Source: Alphaproteobacteria bacterium (GTDB lineage: Bacteria > Pseudomonadota > Alphaproteobacteria > ATCC43930 > CGMCC-115725). From it: a stretch of 34,155 nucleotides of DNA. The DNA lies in assembly GCA_030041385.1 (NCBI GenBank), contig JASHNY010000261.1:1-34155 (forward strand), read 5' to 3'. Of this stretch, positions 1 to 7,729 are shown one piece after another (the stretch's first letter is position 1; each line of letters begins with the position of its first letter). The translations under genes were made by a program, and so were the position numbers. The notes under the pieces are model-generated. The model made no database searches and was not told the DNA's origin. It worked only from the letters and a program-made list of their open reading frames with translations.

Positions 1-213
1 GTCAAGATCTTCCACGCCGGCACACGGCGCGAACCGGCCCCGACCGAAGCCGGGGGCGGGCGGCTGATCGCGGATGGCGGGCGCGTGCTCGGAATTGGCG
101 CGACCGGCGCCGATCTTGCGGCGGCGCGCGCCCGCGCCTACGTGGCAATCGACCGGATCGACTGGCCGGACGGCTTCTGCCGTCGGGATATCGGGAAACG
201 CGGCATCGACTGA
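1..213 (+). CDS. purD: Phosphoribosylamine--glycine ligase (PurD), C-terminal fragment
   Basis: Seventy in-frame codons run from the window edge to a TGA, so this is the last part of a gene that begins outside. The fragment opens with HAGT and continues with a GGRVLGIGATG segment and a DRIDWPDGFCRRDIG tail. These are the usual features of the C-terminal domain of glycinamide ribonucleotide synthetase, the ATP-grasp ligase that joins glycine to phosphoribosylamine in purine synthesis. The catalytic ATP-grasp core is not in the window. The gene is followed by a hairpin-rich gap and then by genes on the other strand, so it probably ends its transcription unit. Confidence 0.85.
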   Translation, partial: VKIFHAGTRREPAPTEAGGGRLIADGGRVLGIGATGADLAAARARAYVAIDRIDWPDGFCRRDIGKRGID

Positions 214-289
214 ACCATCCTGGCGTTCTGTTGACGCGGGACTGCGCGACGAACCCCGCCGGTGACAGGATTGATGGCCGCCCCCGGAA

Positions 290-386
290 CGCCCGCAGGG
301 CGGTGGGCCGGGGTGACCCGGCCATGTGGGGAACCCCGTGAGGCGATGCGACACCTCTCGCAGATGTCCGGACCAGGTCCGGGCAT
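290..386. repeat. Cluster of palindromes (REP-like) downstream of purD
   Basis: The gap between purD and the next gene holds four hairpins in a row. They are CGCCC/GGGCG (290-302), GGCCGGG/CCCGGCC with a GTGA loop (306-323), GGGG/CCCC (328-337), and an 11-base near-perfect arm pair ATGTCCGGACC/GGTCCGGGCAT (364-386). The last one reads GTCATGCCCGGACC on the minus strand, the look of dispersed palindromic elements common between genes in alphaproteobacteria. It probably also helps end purD transcription. No poly-T tail was seen. A structured small RNA is possible but no known family was recognised. Confidence 0.5.
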
Positions 387-419
387 GACGAAGGGTAAAG
401 GTGCTGCAACAAGAACGGA

Positions 420-650
420 CTACGCACTAATGCCGGTGCCGTGCCGGGCTTCGCCGTGCCCCCGAGCGATGTGAACATGGGTACGGTCGCCGTCAGCCTC
501 GGCCACGGCAAACCGTACCGCATCTTTTTCGGTCAGAAAGGTGCCGCCGACCAGGCCGTCGCGGTCGGCGACAGTCCAATGACCGTGACTGTCGGGCTTG
601 ATGTCGAAGTCGCAGGACACACAGACGTGTCGTGGGACGAAATCGCTCAT
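420..650 (-). CDS. Small conserved-looking protein of unknown function
   Basis: A 76-residue protein with a CVSC motif near residues 10-13, followed by DFDIKPDSHGHWTVADRDG and GGTFLTEKDAVRFAVAEA. The shape (a G-x-W strand, then an E/K-D-A helix) recalls small DUF2188-like proteins, but this is a weak resemblance and the function is unknown. It reads as coding because charged and hydrophobic residues alternate sensibly and there is a clear beta-then-helix pattern, unlike the overlapping frames. No strong ribosome binding site precedes the ATG. It lies 100 bases downstream of the VOC gene on the same strand and may be co-transcribed with it. Confidence 0.55.
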   Translation of the reverse strand: MSDFVPRHVCVSCDFDIKPDSHGHWTVADRDGLVGGTFLTEKDAVRFAVAEADGDRTHVHIARGHGEARHGTGISA

Positions 651-697
651 TTGAGGTAACGGCGTCAGTTGCGGGACGCCCCATAATCAAATCCTCG

Positions 698-720
698 CGC
701 GATAAAAATTCGAGATCGCG
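698..720. promoter_or_regulatory. Inverted repeat CGCGAT-N11-ATCGCG
   Basis: A perfect 6-base inverted repeat with an 11-base A/T-rich centre sits 48 bases upstream of the small minus-strand gene and downstream of the VOC gene. It could be an operator or part of a weak terminator. Only the symmetry is seen; the role is inference. Confidence 0.25.
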
Positions 721-750
721 GCCGCCGCACGGACGTATAGGCGGAAGCAC

Positions 751-1284
751 CTATCCCCGCGGCCAGTTCATGCGGATCGGGTCGCGCCCGTCCCAATGGC
801 GCGCCGCCTCGCGGACCTGGTCGAAGATGCGCATCCGCGTCGGCGTCGCCTCGGCCATTTCGATTACCGTGCCGGGGTGTCCTTCCTCGAGAAAATAAAT
901 AAACGGGCCGCGCTCGCTTTCACCTTCCTGGCCGACATGCCAGCCGCTCTTCAATGCCTTGTCGCGGATCTCGTGATAATTGACCGGCCAGCTCGACCAG
1001 TGCTGGGCGCCCTCCTTGCCGGCATTGAGAAAATCCCAATAAAGGCTCGGGGTGTCGCAGCGCTGCTGGATCAGCTCGAGCTGGATGTCGCCCGAATTGG
1101 CCAGCGCGATCGACAGGTGCGGGATGTCGTATTCCCGCCCCTTGTAGCGATATGCGGTCAGCGGCAGGCGGTCGGCATAAAACCACGGCCCGATTCCGCA
1201 CACCTCGACCCAGTGCCGCATCGCCTTGTCGATGTCGCGCACGACGATGCCGATCTGGCGCATCTCGCCGAATATCCGGCTCAT
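751..1284 (-). CDS. VOC (glyoxalase/epimerase-fold) family protein
   Basis: A 177-residue protein of the vicinal oxygen chelate superfamily. IGIVVRDIDKAMRHW at the N-terminus and PGTVIEMAE near residue 138 mark the two halves of the fold, which resembles methylmalonyl-CoA epimerase and glyoxalase I. Of the four usual metal ligands, Glu70 (QLELIQ), a candidate His95 (GAQHWSSW) and Glu142 are present. The first histidine position appears as Gln10, so metal binding may be altered. The start at 1284 was chosen over longer frames because GGGAG lies just upstream. The substrate is unknown. The gene is divergent from the radical SAM gene, with 91 bases between the two starts. Confidence 0.85.
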   Translation of the reverse strand: MSRIFGEMRQIGIVVRDIDKAMRHWVEVCGIGPWFYADRLPLTAYRYKGREYDIPHLSIALANSGDIQLELIQQRCDTPSLYWDFLNAGKEGAQHWSSWPVNYHEIRDKALKSGWHVGQEGESERGPFIYFLEEGHPGTVIEMAEATPTRMRIFDQVREAARHWDGRDPIRMNWPRG

Positions 1285-1375
1285 GCTTTGCTCCCTTTGG
1301 CGTCCGCGGAACTGCACTATGCTGCCAGCGTAGAACCTCGTGGCGGCCAAGACCAGTTCGAGGGCAGTCCCGCGC

Positions 1376-2965
1376 ATGAAAAGCCCGGTGCGCGTCAGTT
1401 CGGTGCGGCGCATTCTGTGCATTTTTCCGCGCTACGCGCCGTCGTTCGGGACATTCGAGCACGCCTATCCGCTGATGGACGGGGTGCGCGCGTTCATGCC
1501 GCCGCAGGGCCTGCTGGTCGTCGCCGCCTACCTTCCCGGGCAGTGGCAAGTTCGCCTCGTCGATGAGAACATGCGCCCGGCGACCGAGGCCGAGCTTGCC
1601 TGGGCCGACGCCGTCTTCGTCAGCGGCATGCATGTGCAGCGCGAGGCGATCCGCGCCATCGGCCGACGCGCCCGGGCGGCGGGCAAGACCACCGCGCTCG
1701 GCGGCCCGTCGGTGTCGTCGTGCCCGGAACACTACCCGGAATTCGACTATCTCCATGTCGGTGAACTCGGCGACGCGACCGACGCGCTGATCGCTGCGCT
1801 CGACGCCGATACGCGTCCGCCGCCGATGCAGCGCATCCTGACCGCAGCAAATCGGCTGCCGCTCAGCGACTTCCCGCTGCCGAGCTACGCCTTGATCGAG
1901 GGACGACGCTATTTCCTCGGCAATGTGCAATTTTCAAGCGGCTGCCCCTATCGTTGCGAATTCTGCGACATCCCCGCGCTCTACGGCCGCCAGCCGCGCT
2001 ACAAGCGGCCCGGGCAGATCCTGGCCGAGCTCGACGCGATGCTCGCCGCCGGCATCACCGGCTCGGTCTATTTCGTCGACGACAATTTCATCGGCAACAA
2101 GAAGGCCGTGCGCGAATTGCTGCCGCATCTGGTCGCCTGGCAGAAGGCGCGCGGCTACCCGGTCCAGTTCTCCTGCGAGGCGACGCTGAACATTGCCGCC
2201 TGCCCCGACATCCTCGCCTTGATGCGCGAGGCGTTCTTCTATGCCGTGTTCTGCGGTATCGAAAGTCCGGAGCTGGGGGCGCTCGACGCGATCCAGAAAT
2301 CGCACAACCATCAGGCGCTGCCGATTCTCGATGCCATCGCGACGATCAACAGCTACGGCATAGAGGTCGTATCCGGCATCATTCTCGGCCTCGATACCGA
2401 CACCGCGGACACCGCTGCCAATTTGGTTGCCTTCATCGACCGGTCGAAAATCCCGCTATTGACGATCAACCTGCTGCAGGCCCTGCCGAACACCCCGCTG
2501 TGGGAGCGGCTTAGCGCGGCCGGGCGGATCGACCTCGACGGCAAGCGGGATTCGAACGTCGTCTTCGCGCGGCCCTGCGACGAGGTGCTGGCCGATTGGC
2601 GCTTTGCCGTCCACCATGCTTATGCGCCCGAGGCGATCTATGGCCGCTTCCGCTGGAACGCGCGCCACACCTATCCGAACCGGATACGCCCGCCGTTGAG
2701 CCGGGCGCGACTGAGCCCCGCCAACCTGCGGCGCGGGATCGTCACCTTGGCCAAGATCATCGCCAAGATCGGCATCGCCGGCGATTACCGGCGCACCTTC
2801 TGGCGCATGGCGCTTCCCGCCATCCGCAGGGGCCGCATCGACGAGTTGATCGCCTCGGCCCTGGTGGCGCATCACATGATCCGCTTTGCCCGCGACTGCA
2901 CCCGAGAGAGCGCTGCGTTTTACGCCGACACCCCGCGCGCCGCGGCGGTCCGGCGGGCCGCCTGA
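1376..2965 (+). CDS. B12-binding domain radical SAM protein, HpnP-like (hopanoid C-2 methylase family)
   Basis: A 529-residue protein. Residues 10-150 form a cobalamin-binding-like domain (FPRYAPSFGTF, AFMPPQGLL, GGPSVSSCPE, LHVGELGDATD). A radical SAM domain follows, with the 4Fe-4S motif Cys190-x3-Cys194-x2-Cys197 (SSGCPYRCEFCDIP). Later blocks VYFVDDNFIGN, CEATLNIA, VVSGIILGLDTDT and TINLLQALPNTPLW, and the length of about 530, match the family that contains HpnP, which methylates hopanoids at C-2. A sister group of unknown role shares these motifs, so the substrate is not certain. The ATG at 1376, with GAGGG upstream, is preferred over the GTG at 1340. The gene converges on the dehydroquinase-like gene with one base between the stop codons. 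Confidence 0.82.
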   Translation: MKSPVRVSSVRRILCIFPRYAPSFGTFEHAYPLMDGVRAFMPPQGLLVVAAYLPGQWQVRLVDENMRPATEAELAWADAVFVSGMHVQREAIRAIGRRARAAGKTTALGGPSVSSCPEHYPEFDYLHVGELGDATDALIAALDADTRPPPMQRILTAANRLPLSDFPLPSYALIEGRRYFLGNVQFSSGCPYRCEFCDIPALYGRQPRYKRPGQILAELDAMLAAGITGSVYFVDDNFIGNKKAVRELLPHLVAWQKARGYPVQFSCEATLNIAACPDILALMREAFFYAVFCGIESPELGALDAIQKSHNHQALPILDAIATINSYGIEVVSGIILGLDTDTADTAANLVAFIDRSKIPLLTINLLQALPNTPLWERLSAAGRIDLDGKRDSNVVFARPCDEVLADWRFAVHHAYAPEAIYGRFRWNARHTYPNRIRPPLSRARLSPANLRRGIVTLAKIIAKIGIAGDYRRTFWRMALPAIRRGRIDELIASALVAHHMIRFARDCTRESAAFYADTPRAAAVRRAA

Positions 2966-2966
2966 A

Positions 2967-3404
2967 CTACTTCTTGGCCGCCAGCTGGTCGCGAATGCCG
3001 CGCAACGCCAGGGCATAACCGGCGATGCCGAAGCCCGCGACGACGCTTTGGCTGACGGCGGCGGTCTGCGATGCCGGGCCGCGCCGGATCGGGTTGGAGA
3101 TGTGGACCTCGGTCGTGGGAAACCTGACCTGCGAGATCGCCGCCACCAGCGCGGGATAGCCGGTGCCGAACGCGGCGGGATTGAAGATCGCCGCATCGAA
3201 GCCCTGATCGTTGGCCTGGTACAGCCGGTTGACGATCTCGCCCTCGATGTTCGAGTGGAAGATTTCGACCTCGACCCCGAGCTCGGCGGCATAGCCGCGG
3301 ATGCGCTCGTCGTATTCCGGCAGGGTCATCGGCCCGAAAATATCGAGCTGGACCTTGCCGCGCATGTTCATTCCGGCACCGTGTATCACCAGGATCTTCG
3401 CCAT
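2967..3404 (-). CDS. Type II 3-dehydroquinate dehydratase-like protein with missing catalytic residues
   Basis: A 145-residue protein, the normal length and layout of AroQ: ILVIHGAGMNMRG, SNIEGEIV, FNPAAF, TEVHISN and GFGIAGYALALR appear in the right order. Against remembered AroQ sequences, the lid tyrosine that acts as base is Phe23 (DIFG instead of xxYG), the GPN asparagine is Gly11, the lid arginine position is Val18 or Lys17, and the THTS histidine is gone. Asn75 and His101 remain. It is therefore unlikely to be the shikimate-pathway enzyme and may act on another substrate or bind a ligand. GAGG lies upstream of the ATG at 3404; longer starts have poor coding character. Confidence 0.82.
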   Translation of the reverse strand: MAKILVIHGAGMNMRGKVQLDIFGPMTLPEYDERIRGYAAELGVEVEIFHSNIEGEIVNRLYQANDQGFDAAIFNPAAFGTGYPALVAAISQVRFPTTEVHISNPIRRGPASQTAAVSQSVVAGFGIAGYALALRGIRDQLAAKK

Positions 3405-3437
3405 GACACCGGCCTCGCACCAAAACAGAGTGGGGAC

Positions 3438-3465
3438 AGTAGAGGAAGGGTCGAAACGCTGACAA
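3438..3465 (-). promoter_or_regulatory. Possible sigma-70 type promoter of the dehydroquinase-like gene
   Basis: On the minus strand a TTGTCA box (3465-3460) and a TCTACT box (3443-3438) are separated by 16 bases and lie 34 bases or more before the start codon. The -35 match is good and the -10 match is poor, so this is only a candidate. Confidence 0.25.
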
Positions 3466-3603
3466 GGCGGATCGTGCTGCCGGTATCTGCCGCGGCGCCG
3501 CGACGCATGGCTGCCCACCGGTGGGCGAGCGGCCCGTTTGCATGACAGTTCAGCGACATCGGCGTATCTTCGCCGGCACTTCCGCAGGTGCAGGAGGCCG
3601 TCG

Positions 3604-4488
3604 ATGGCCGTTTCGATCCGCCAGGTCCACCCGGTTTTCGTCGGCGAGGTTTCGGGGATCGATGCGACCCGCCCGCTGGCGGCCGACGAGGTGGCGGCGA
3701 TCGAGGCGGGCATGGACCGCTATGCGGTGCTGGTGTTTCGCGACCAGCACATCACCGATGAGCAGCAGGTCGCGTTTACCCGCCACTTCGGGGAGATCGA
3801 GAATTCGACCGGCGGCCACGTCACCCGGCCGGAACAGAAGCGCCTCGACCCGCTGATGAACGACGTCTCGAACCTCGACCAGAACCATCGCCCGCTGGCC
3901 CGCGACGACCGCCGTCGGCTGTTCAACCTGGGCAATCAATTATGGCATTCGGACAGCTCTTTTCGTCCGGTGCCGGCCAAATATTCGATCCTGTCGGGTC
4001 GAATCATTGTCGACCACGGCGGCAATACCGAGTTTGCCGATATGCGCGCCGCCTATGACGCGCTCGACGACGACACCAAGGCAGAGGTCGAGCATCTCGT
4101 GTGCGAGCACTCGCTGATCTATTCGCGCGGCCTGCTGGGCTTCACCGAACTGTCGGAGGAGGAGCGCGCGATGTTCCGCCCGGTGCGCCAGCGCCTGGTG
4201 CGTACCCACCCGAAAAGCGGGCGCAAATCGCTGTACCTGTCCTCGCACGCGGGAACGATCGTCGGCTGGCCGATGCCCGAGGCGCGCGCCTTTCTGCGCG
4301 ACCTGAACGAGGCGGCAACCCAGCCCGAGCGCGTCTACGTGCATCGCTGGCGGCAGTACGACCTGGTCATATGGGACAACCGCCAGACGATGCACCGGGT
4401 GCGCCGCTTCGACGACAACCTGATTCGCGATATGCGACGCACCACGGTCGCCGGCGACGCGCCGACGGCCGCTCAGGCGGCGGCCTGA
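3604..4488 (+). CDS. TauD/TfdA family 2-oxoglutarate-dependent dioxygenase
   Basis: A 294-residue non-haem iron enzyme. The iron-binding facial triad is visible as His115-x-Asp117 (LWHSDSSF) and His264 (DNRQTMHRVRRFD), and Arg275 or Arg279 is placed to bind 2-oxoglutarate. WHSDSSFR, GGNTEFADMRAAYDAL, SGRKSLYLSSHA and DLVIWDNRQTMHR look closer to TfdA (2,4-dichlorophenoxyacetate oxygenase type) than to taurine dioxygenase. The substrate cannot be read from sequence; aryloxyalkanoates or other carboxylates are possible. The start at 3604 has AGGAGG just upstream; a longer frame from 3538 looks non-coding. Two efflux pumps follow after 53 bases and may be co-transcribed. Confidence 0.9.
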   Translation: MAVSIRQVHPVFVGEVSGIDATRPLAADEVAAIEAGMDRYAVLVFRDQHITDEQQVAFTRHFGEIENSTGGHVTRPEQKRLDPLMNDVSNLDQNHRPLARDDRRRLFNLGNQLWHSDSSFRPVPAKYSILSGRIIVDHGGNTEFADMRAAYDALDDDTKAEVEHLVCEHSLIYSRGLLGFTELSEEERAMFRPVRQRLVRTHPKSGRKSLYLSSHAGTIVGWPMPEARAFLRDLNEAATQPERVYVHRWRQYDLVIWDNRQTMHRVRRFDDNLIRDMRRTTVAGDAPTAAQAAA

Positions 4489-4541
4489 CCGGGGTTCGCG
4501 CCCGCACCGGTTGGTAACAGCGGGCCGACGAGGAAGCCGCA

Positions 4542-6086
4542 TTGAGGGGCGAAGCCGCGCCCGTGGCCAATCGCGGCATGATCACGGTGTCGATCATGCT
4601 GGCCAACATCATGCAGGGCGTCGACAACACGATTGCCAATGTCGCCTTGCCGCATATCCAGGGCAGCCTGTCGGCCTCGCAGGACGAAGTCGCGTGGGTA
4701 TTGACCTCGTATATCGTGTGCGCGGCGATCATGATGCCGCTGACCGGCTGGCTCGCCGGCCGGTTCGGCATCAAGCATATCTTCCTCGTCTCGGTCGCCG
4801 GCTTCACCGCGGCTTCCGCCTTGTGCGGCGCTTCGACCAGCCTCGAAATGCTGGTGCTCTGCCGCGGCTTGCAGGGCATATGCGGGGCGGGGCTCATCCC
4901 GCTGTCGCAGGCCACCCTGCTGCAGATCAACCCACCGGAGCGCCACGGCCAGGCGATGGCTGTGTTCGGGATCGGCACGATCATCGGGCCGATCAGCGGA
5001 CCGCTGCTCGGCGGCTGGCTGACCGACAATTACAGCTGGCGCTGGATTTTTTACGTGAACCTGCCGGTCGGCGTCCTGTGCGGGCTGGGCATCATCATTT
5101 TCATCCGCCAGTCGCGCATCGTCCACCGCGAGGCGTTCGACGCGTTCGGCTTCCTGACCTTGAGCCTTGCGGTGGGCGCCGCGCAGGTGATGCTGGACCG
5201 CGGCGAGTTGAAGGATTGGTTCCATTCCACCGAGATCTGGATCGAGGCGACGGTCGCGGCGCTGAGCTTCTATCTGCTGGTGGTGCATACGGCGACCACG
5301 AGCGGGCGCTCGTTCGTCAACCGCGACCTGCTCAAAAGCCCGAATTTCGTCGCCGGCACGATCATGATGTTTGCGGTCGGGCTGATCATGAGCGCGACCC
5401 TGGCGCTGCTGCCGACGATGATGGAACAGCTGATGGATTACCCGGTGTTCACGACCGGGCTTGTCACCGCGCCGCGCGCGGTCGGCACGATGATCGCGAT
5501 GTTCGTCGTCGCGCGCCTCGTCAACCGGATCGACAATCGGCTGCTGATCCTCATCGGCTTTCTGATCACCGCGTTCGCGATGTGGCAGATGACCGATTTC
5601 TCGCTGCTGATGGATCCCGAGCCGGTGGTCGTATCGGGGCTCATCCAGGGGTTCGGGCTCGGCTGCACCTTCGTGCCGCTCAATATCCTGGCGCTGTCGA
5701 TGCTGCCTCGGCATATCCTCACCCAGGGCACCGCGATCCGCAGTTTGATGCGCAACCTCGGCGGCAGCATCGGGATCAGCACCATGGTGGCAACGCTGGC
5801 CGAGAATACCCAGATCGTGCATTCGCGGCTGGTCGAGCGGCTGTATCCCGGCAATCCGCTGCTGCACACGCGGTCTTTCCCGGCCCCTTACAGCCTCACC
5901 GTGCCTCACGGCATTGCCGCCCTCAACGCCGAGGTGACCCGGCAGGCGGCGATGGTCGCCTATATCAACGACTTTAAAGTGATGATGCTGATTGCGTTGT
6001 TGGCGTTGCCGCTATTGCTGTTGTTGCGCGTGTCTCCGAGCAACGTGGGCGGCCTGGCGACCGAGCCGGCCGCTGCCGATGATTAG
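4542..6086 (+). CDS. DHA2 family drug efflux MFS transporter (EmrB-like), copy A
   Basis: A 514-residue inner-membrane protein with about 14 hydrophobic segments, typical of the DHA2/EmrB/QacA group of proton-coupled exporters. GVDNTIANVALPHIQGSLSAS (TM1, with the conserved acidic residue), MMPLTGWLAGRFG and WRWIFYVNLPVGVL are diagnostic. A TTG start at 4542 is supported by the next gene, whose ATG sits at the matching position after the same AGGAAG site and in front of the same RGE residues. A GTG at 4563 or ATG at 4578 remains possible. EmrB proteins normally pair with an EmrA (HlyD-type) adaptor, but none lies here. The substrate is unknown. Confidence 0.92.
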   Translation: MRGEAAPVANRGMITVSIMLANIMQGVDNTIANVALPHIQGSLSASQDEVAWVLTSYIVCAAIMMPLTGWLAGRFGIKHIFLVSVAGFTAASALCGASTSLEMLVLCRGLQGICGAGLIPLSQATLLQINPPERHGQAMAVFGIGTIIGPISGPLLGGWLTDNYSWRWIFYVNLPVGVLCGLGIIIFIRQSRIVHREAFDAFGFLTLSLAVGAAQVMLDRGELKDWFHSTEIWIEATVAALSFYLLVVHTATTSGRSFVNRDLLKSPNFVAGTIMMFAVGLIMSATLALLPTMMEQLMDYPVFTTGLVTAPRAVGTMIAMFVVARLVNRIDNRLLILIGFLITAFAMWQMTDFSLLMDPEPVVVSGLIQGFGLGCTFVPLNILALSMLPRHILTQGTAIRSLMRNLGGSIGISTMVATLAENTQIVHSRLVERLYPGNPLLHTRSFPAPYSLTVPHGIAALNAEVTRQAAMVAYINDFKVMMLIALLALPLLLLLRVSPSNVGGLATEPAAADD

Positions 6087-6095
6087 GAAGCGGCG

Positions 6096-7640
6096 ATGAG
6101 AGGCGAGGGACCGGCACCGGGCGCCGCCGTAAACCGGGGCATGATCACCGCGACCGTGATCGCCGCCTGCGTGATGCAGGGGGTCGACCAGACCATCGCC
6201 AATGTCGCACTGCCGCATATCCAGGGCAGCATGTCGGCGGCGCAGGACCAGATTGCCTGGGTCCTGACCTCGTATATCGTGGCTTCCGCGATCATGATGC
6301 CGTTGACCGGCTGGCTCGCGAGCCGGTTCGGCATCAAGTACATCTTTCTGGCCTCGGTTGTCGGCTTCACCATCGCCTCGGCGCTGTGCGGTGCCGCCGC
6401 CAGCCTGCCGCAGCTCGTGCTTTACCGCCTGTTGCAAGGGGCGTGCGGCGCCGGGCTGGTACCGCTCGGCCAGGCAACGCTGTTCACGATCTACCCACGC
6501 GAACGCCACGGGCACGCGATGGCGATCTTCAGCACCGGGGCAATGATGGGGCCGATTCTCGGCCCGACGATGGGCGGGTGGCTCACCGAAAATTTCGACT
6601 GGCGCTGGTGCTTCTACATCAACCTGCCGGTCGGCATCCTGTGCACGCTGGGCATCCTGAGTTTCATTCGCTACAGCCGCAATGCGCGCAGCGAAGCCTT
6701 CGACATGTTCGGCTTCATCACGCTCAGCGTCGCCGTCGGCGCGCTGCAGCTGATGCTCGACCGCGGCCAGCTCAAGGACTGGTTCCGTGCGACCGAGATC
6801 TGGGTCGAGATGGGCATCTCGGCGCTGTCGTTCTACCTGTTCCTGGTGCACACAGCGACCGCCGGCGAACGCTCGTTCTTCAACCGCGAGCTGTTGAAAA
6901 GCCCGAATTTCATGGCCGGCAGCGTCCTGATGTTCGGGGTCGGCGCAATTCTCAGCGGCTCGCTCGCGCTATTGCCGTCGATGATGCAGGACCTGATGAA
7001 CTACCCGGTCTTCACCTCCGGGTGGCTGATGGCGCCGCGCGGCATCGGCACGATGATCGCGATGTTTTTCGTCGCCCGGATCATCGACCGGGTCGACAAC
7101 CGGCTGCTGATCCTCGTCGGCTTCCTGATCGCCGCAGGCTCCCTGTGGCAGATGACGGGCTATTCGCTCGACATGGGCGAGTGGCCCATTCTGGCGGCCG
7201 GGTTCCTGCAAGGGTTCGGCCTCGGCTGCACCTTCGTCCCGCTCAACCTGCTCGCGCTGTCGACATTGCCGCGGCACATCCTCACCCAGGGCACCGCCAT
7301 CCGCGCGCTGATGCGCATGCTCGGCGGCAGCATCGGCATCTCAATTCTCGAATCGCAGCTGACGCAGAACACTCAGATCGTCCACTCGCGCCTGGTCGAG
7401 ACCTTGCGGCCCGACAATCCGCTGATCCATACGTTGACGGCGCCGTTCAGCCTCACCTCGCCGACCGGCATCGCCGCCCTTAATGCCGAAGTCACACGGC
7501 AGGCGGCGATGGTCGGCTACATCGACGACTTCATGCTGATGTTGTTCGTAATCCTGGCGTCGGTACCGTTGCTGTTGCTGGTCAAGACAGGCAGGCGTGC
7601 CGCCGGACCGGTCGCCGCGACCGTCGCTGCCGAAGAATAG
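6096..7640 (+). CDS. DHA2 family drug efflux MFS transporter (EmrB-like), copy B
   Basis: A 514-residue paralogue of the preceding transporter. It has the same length and roughly two-thirds identity by eye, including GVDQTIANVALPHIQG, WRWCFYINLPVGIL, GFGLGCTFVPLNLLALS and PRHILTQGTAIRALMR. It starts 9 bases after the previous stop, with AGGAAG as ribosome binding site, so the pair is almost certainly one operon made by tandem duplication. Differences are spread evenly, which points to an old duplication with both copies kept under selection. The two proteins may have different substrates or may work together. No adaptor or outer-membrane partner gene follows; a cell-wall gene starts 89 bases downstream. 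Confidence 0.92.
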   Translation: MRGEGPAPGAAVNRGMITATVIAACVMQGVDQTIANVALPHIQGSMSAAQDQIAWVLTSYIVASAIMMPLTGWLASRFGIKYIFLASVVGFTIASALCGAAASLPQLVLYRLLQGACGAGLVPLGQATLFTIYPRERHGHAMAIFSTGAMMGPILGPTMGGWLTENFDWRWCFYINLPVGILCTLGILSFIRYSRNARSEAFDMFGFITLSVAVGALQLMLDRGQLKDWFRATEIWVEMGISALSFYLFLVHTATAGERSFFNRELLKSPNFMAGSVLMFGVGAILSGSLALLPSMMQDLMNYPVFTSGWLMAPRGIGTMIAMFFVARIIDRVDNRLLILVGFLIAAGSLWQMTGYSLDMGEWPILAAGFLQGFGLGCTFVPLNLLALSTLPRHILTQGTAIRALMRMLGGSIGISILESQLTQNTQIVHSRLVETLRPDNPLIHTLTAPFSLTSPTGIAALNAEVTRQAAMVGYIDDFMLMLFVILASVPLLLLVKTGRRAAGPVAATVAAEE

Positions 7641-7729
7641 CGCCGGTCGTGGCGGGCAAAAACGCGCGGCCCTTTGGCTAGACATTGCGCCGGCGTCGAC
7701 GGCGTGGCACAAGAGTGCAGGGGATTATC

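Noticed and set aside
350-410. Resemblance to bacterial signal recognition particle RNA (CAGGTCCGG followed by AAGGG and GGTGCTG)
   Set aside because: The conserved GGAAGCAGCC apical loop is missing and the arms instead form a simple palindrome.
3538-3603. Longer N-terminus for the TfdA-type dioxygenase
   Set aside because: The extra 22 residues are Arg/His/Cys-rich and unlike the family; AGGAGG sits directly before the ATG at 3604.
4473-5909. Long minus-strand frame across the first efflux pump
   Set aside because: Low-complexity Arg/His/Gln/Asp shadow of a GC-rich membrane protein gene.
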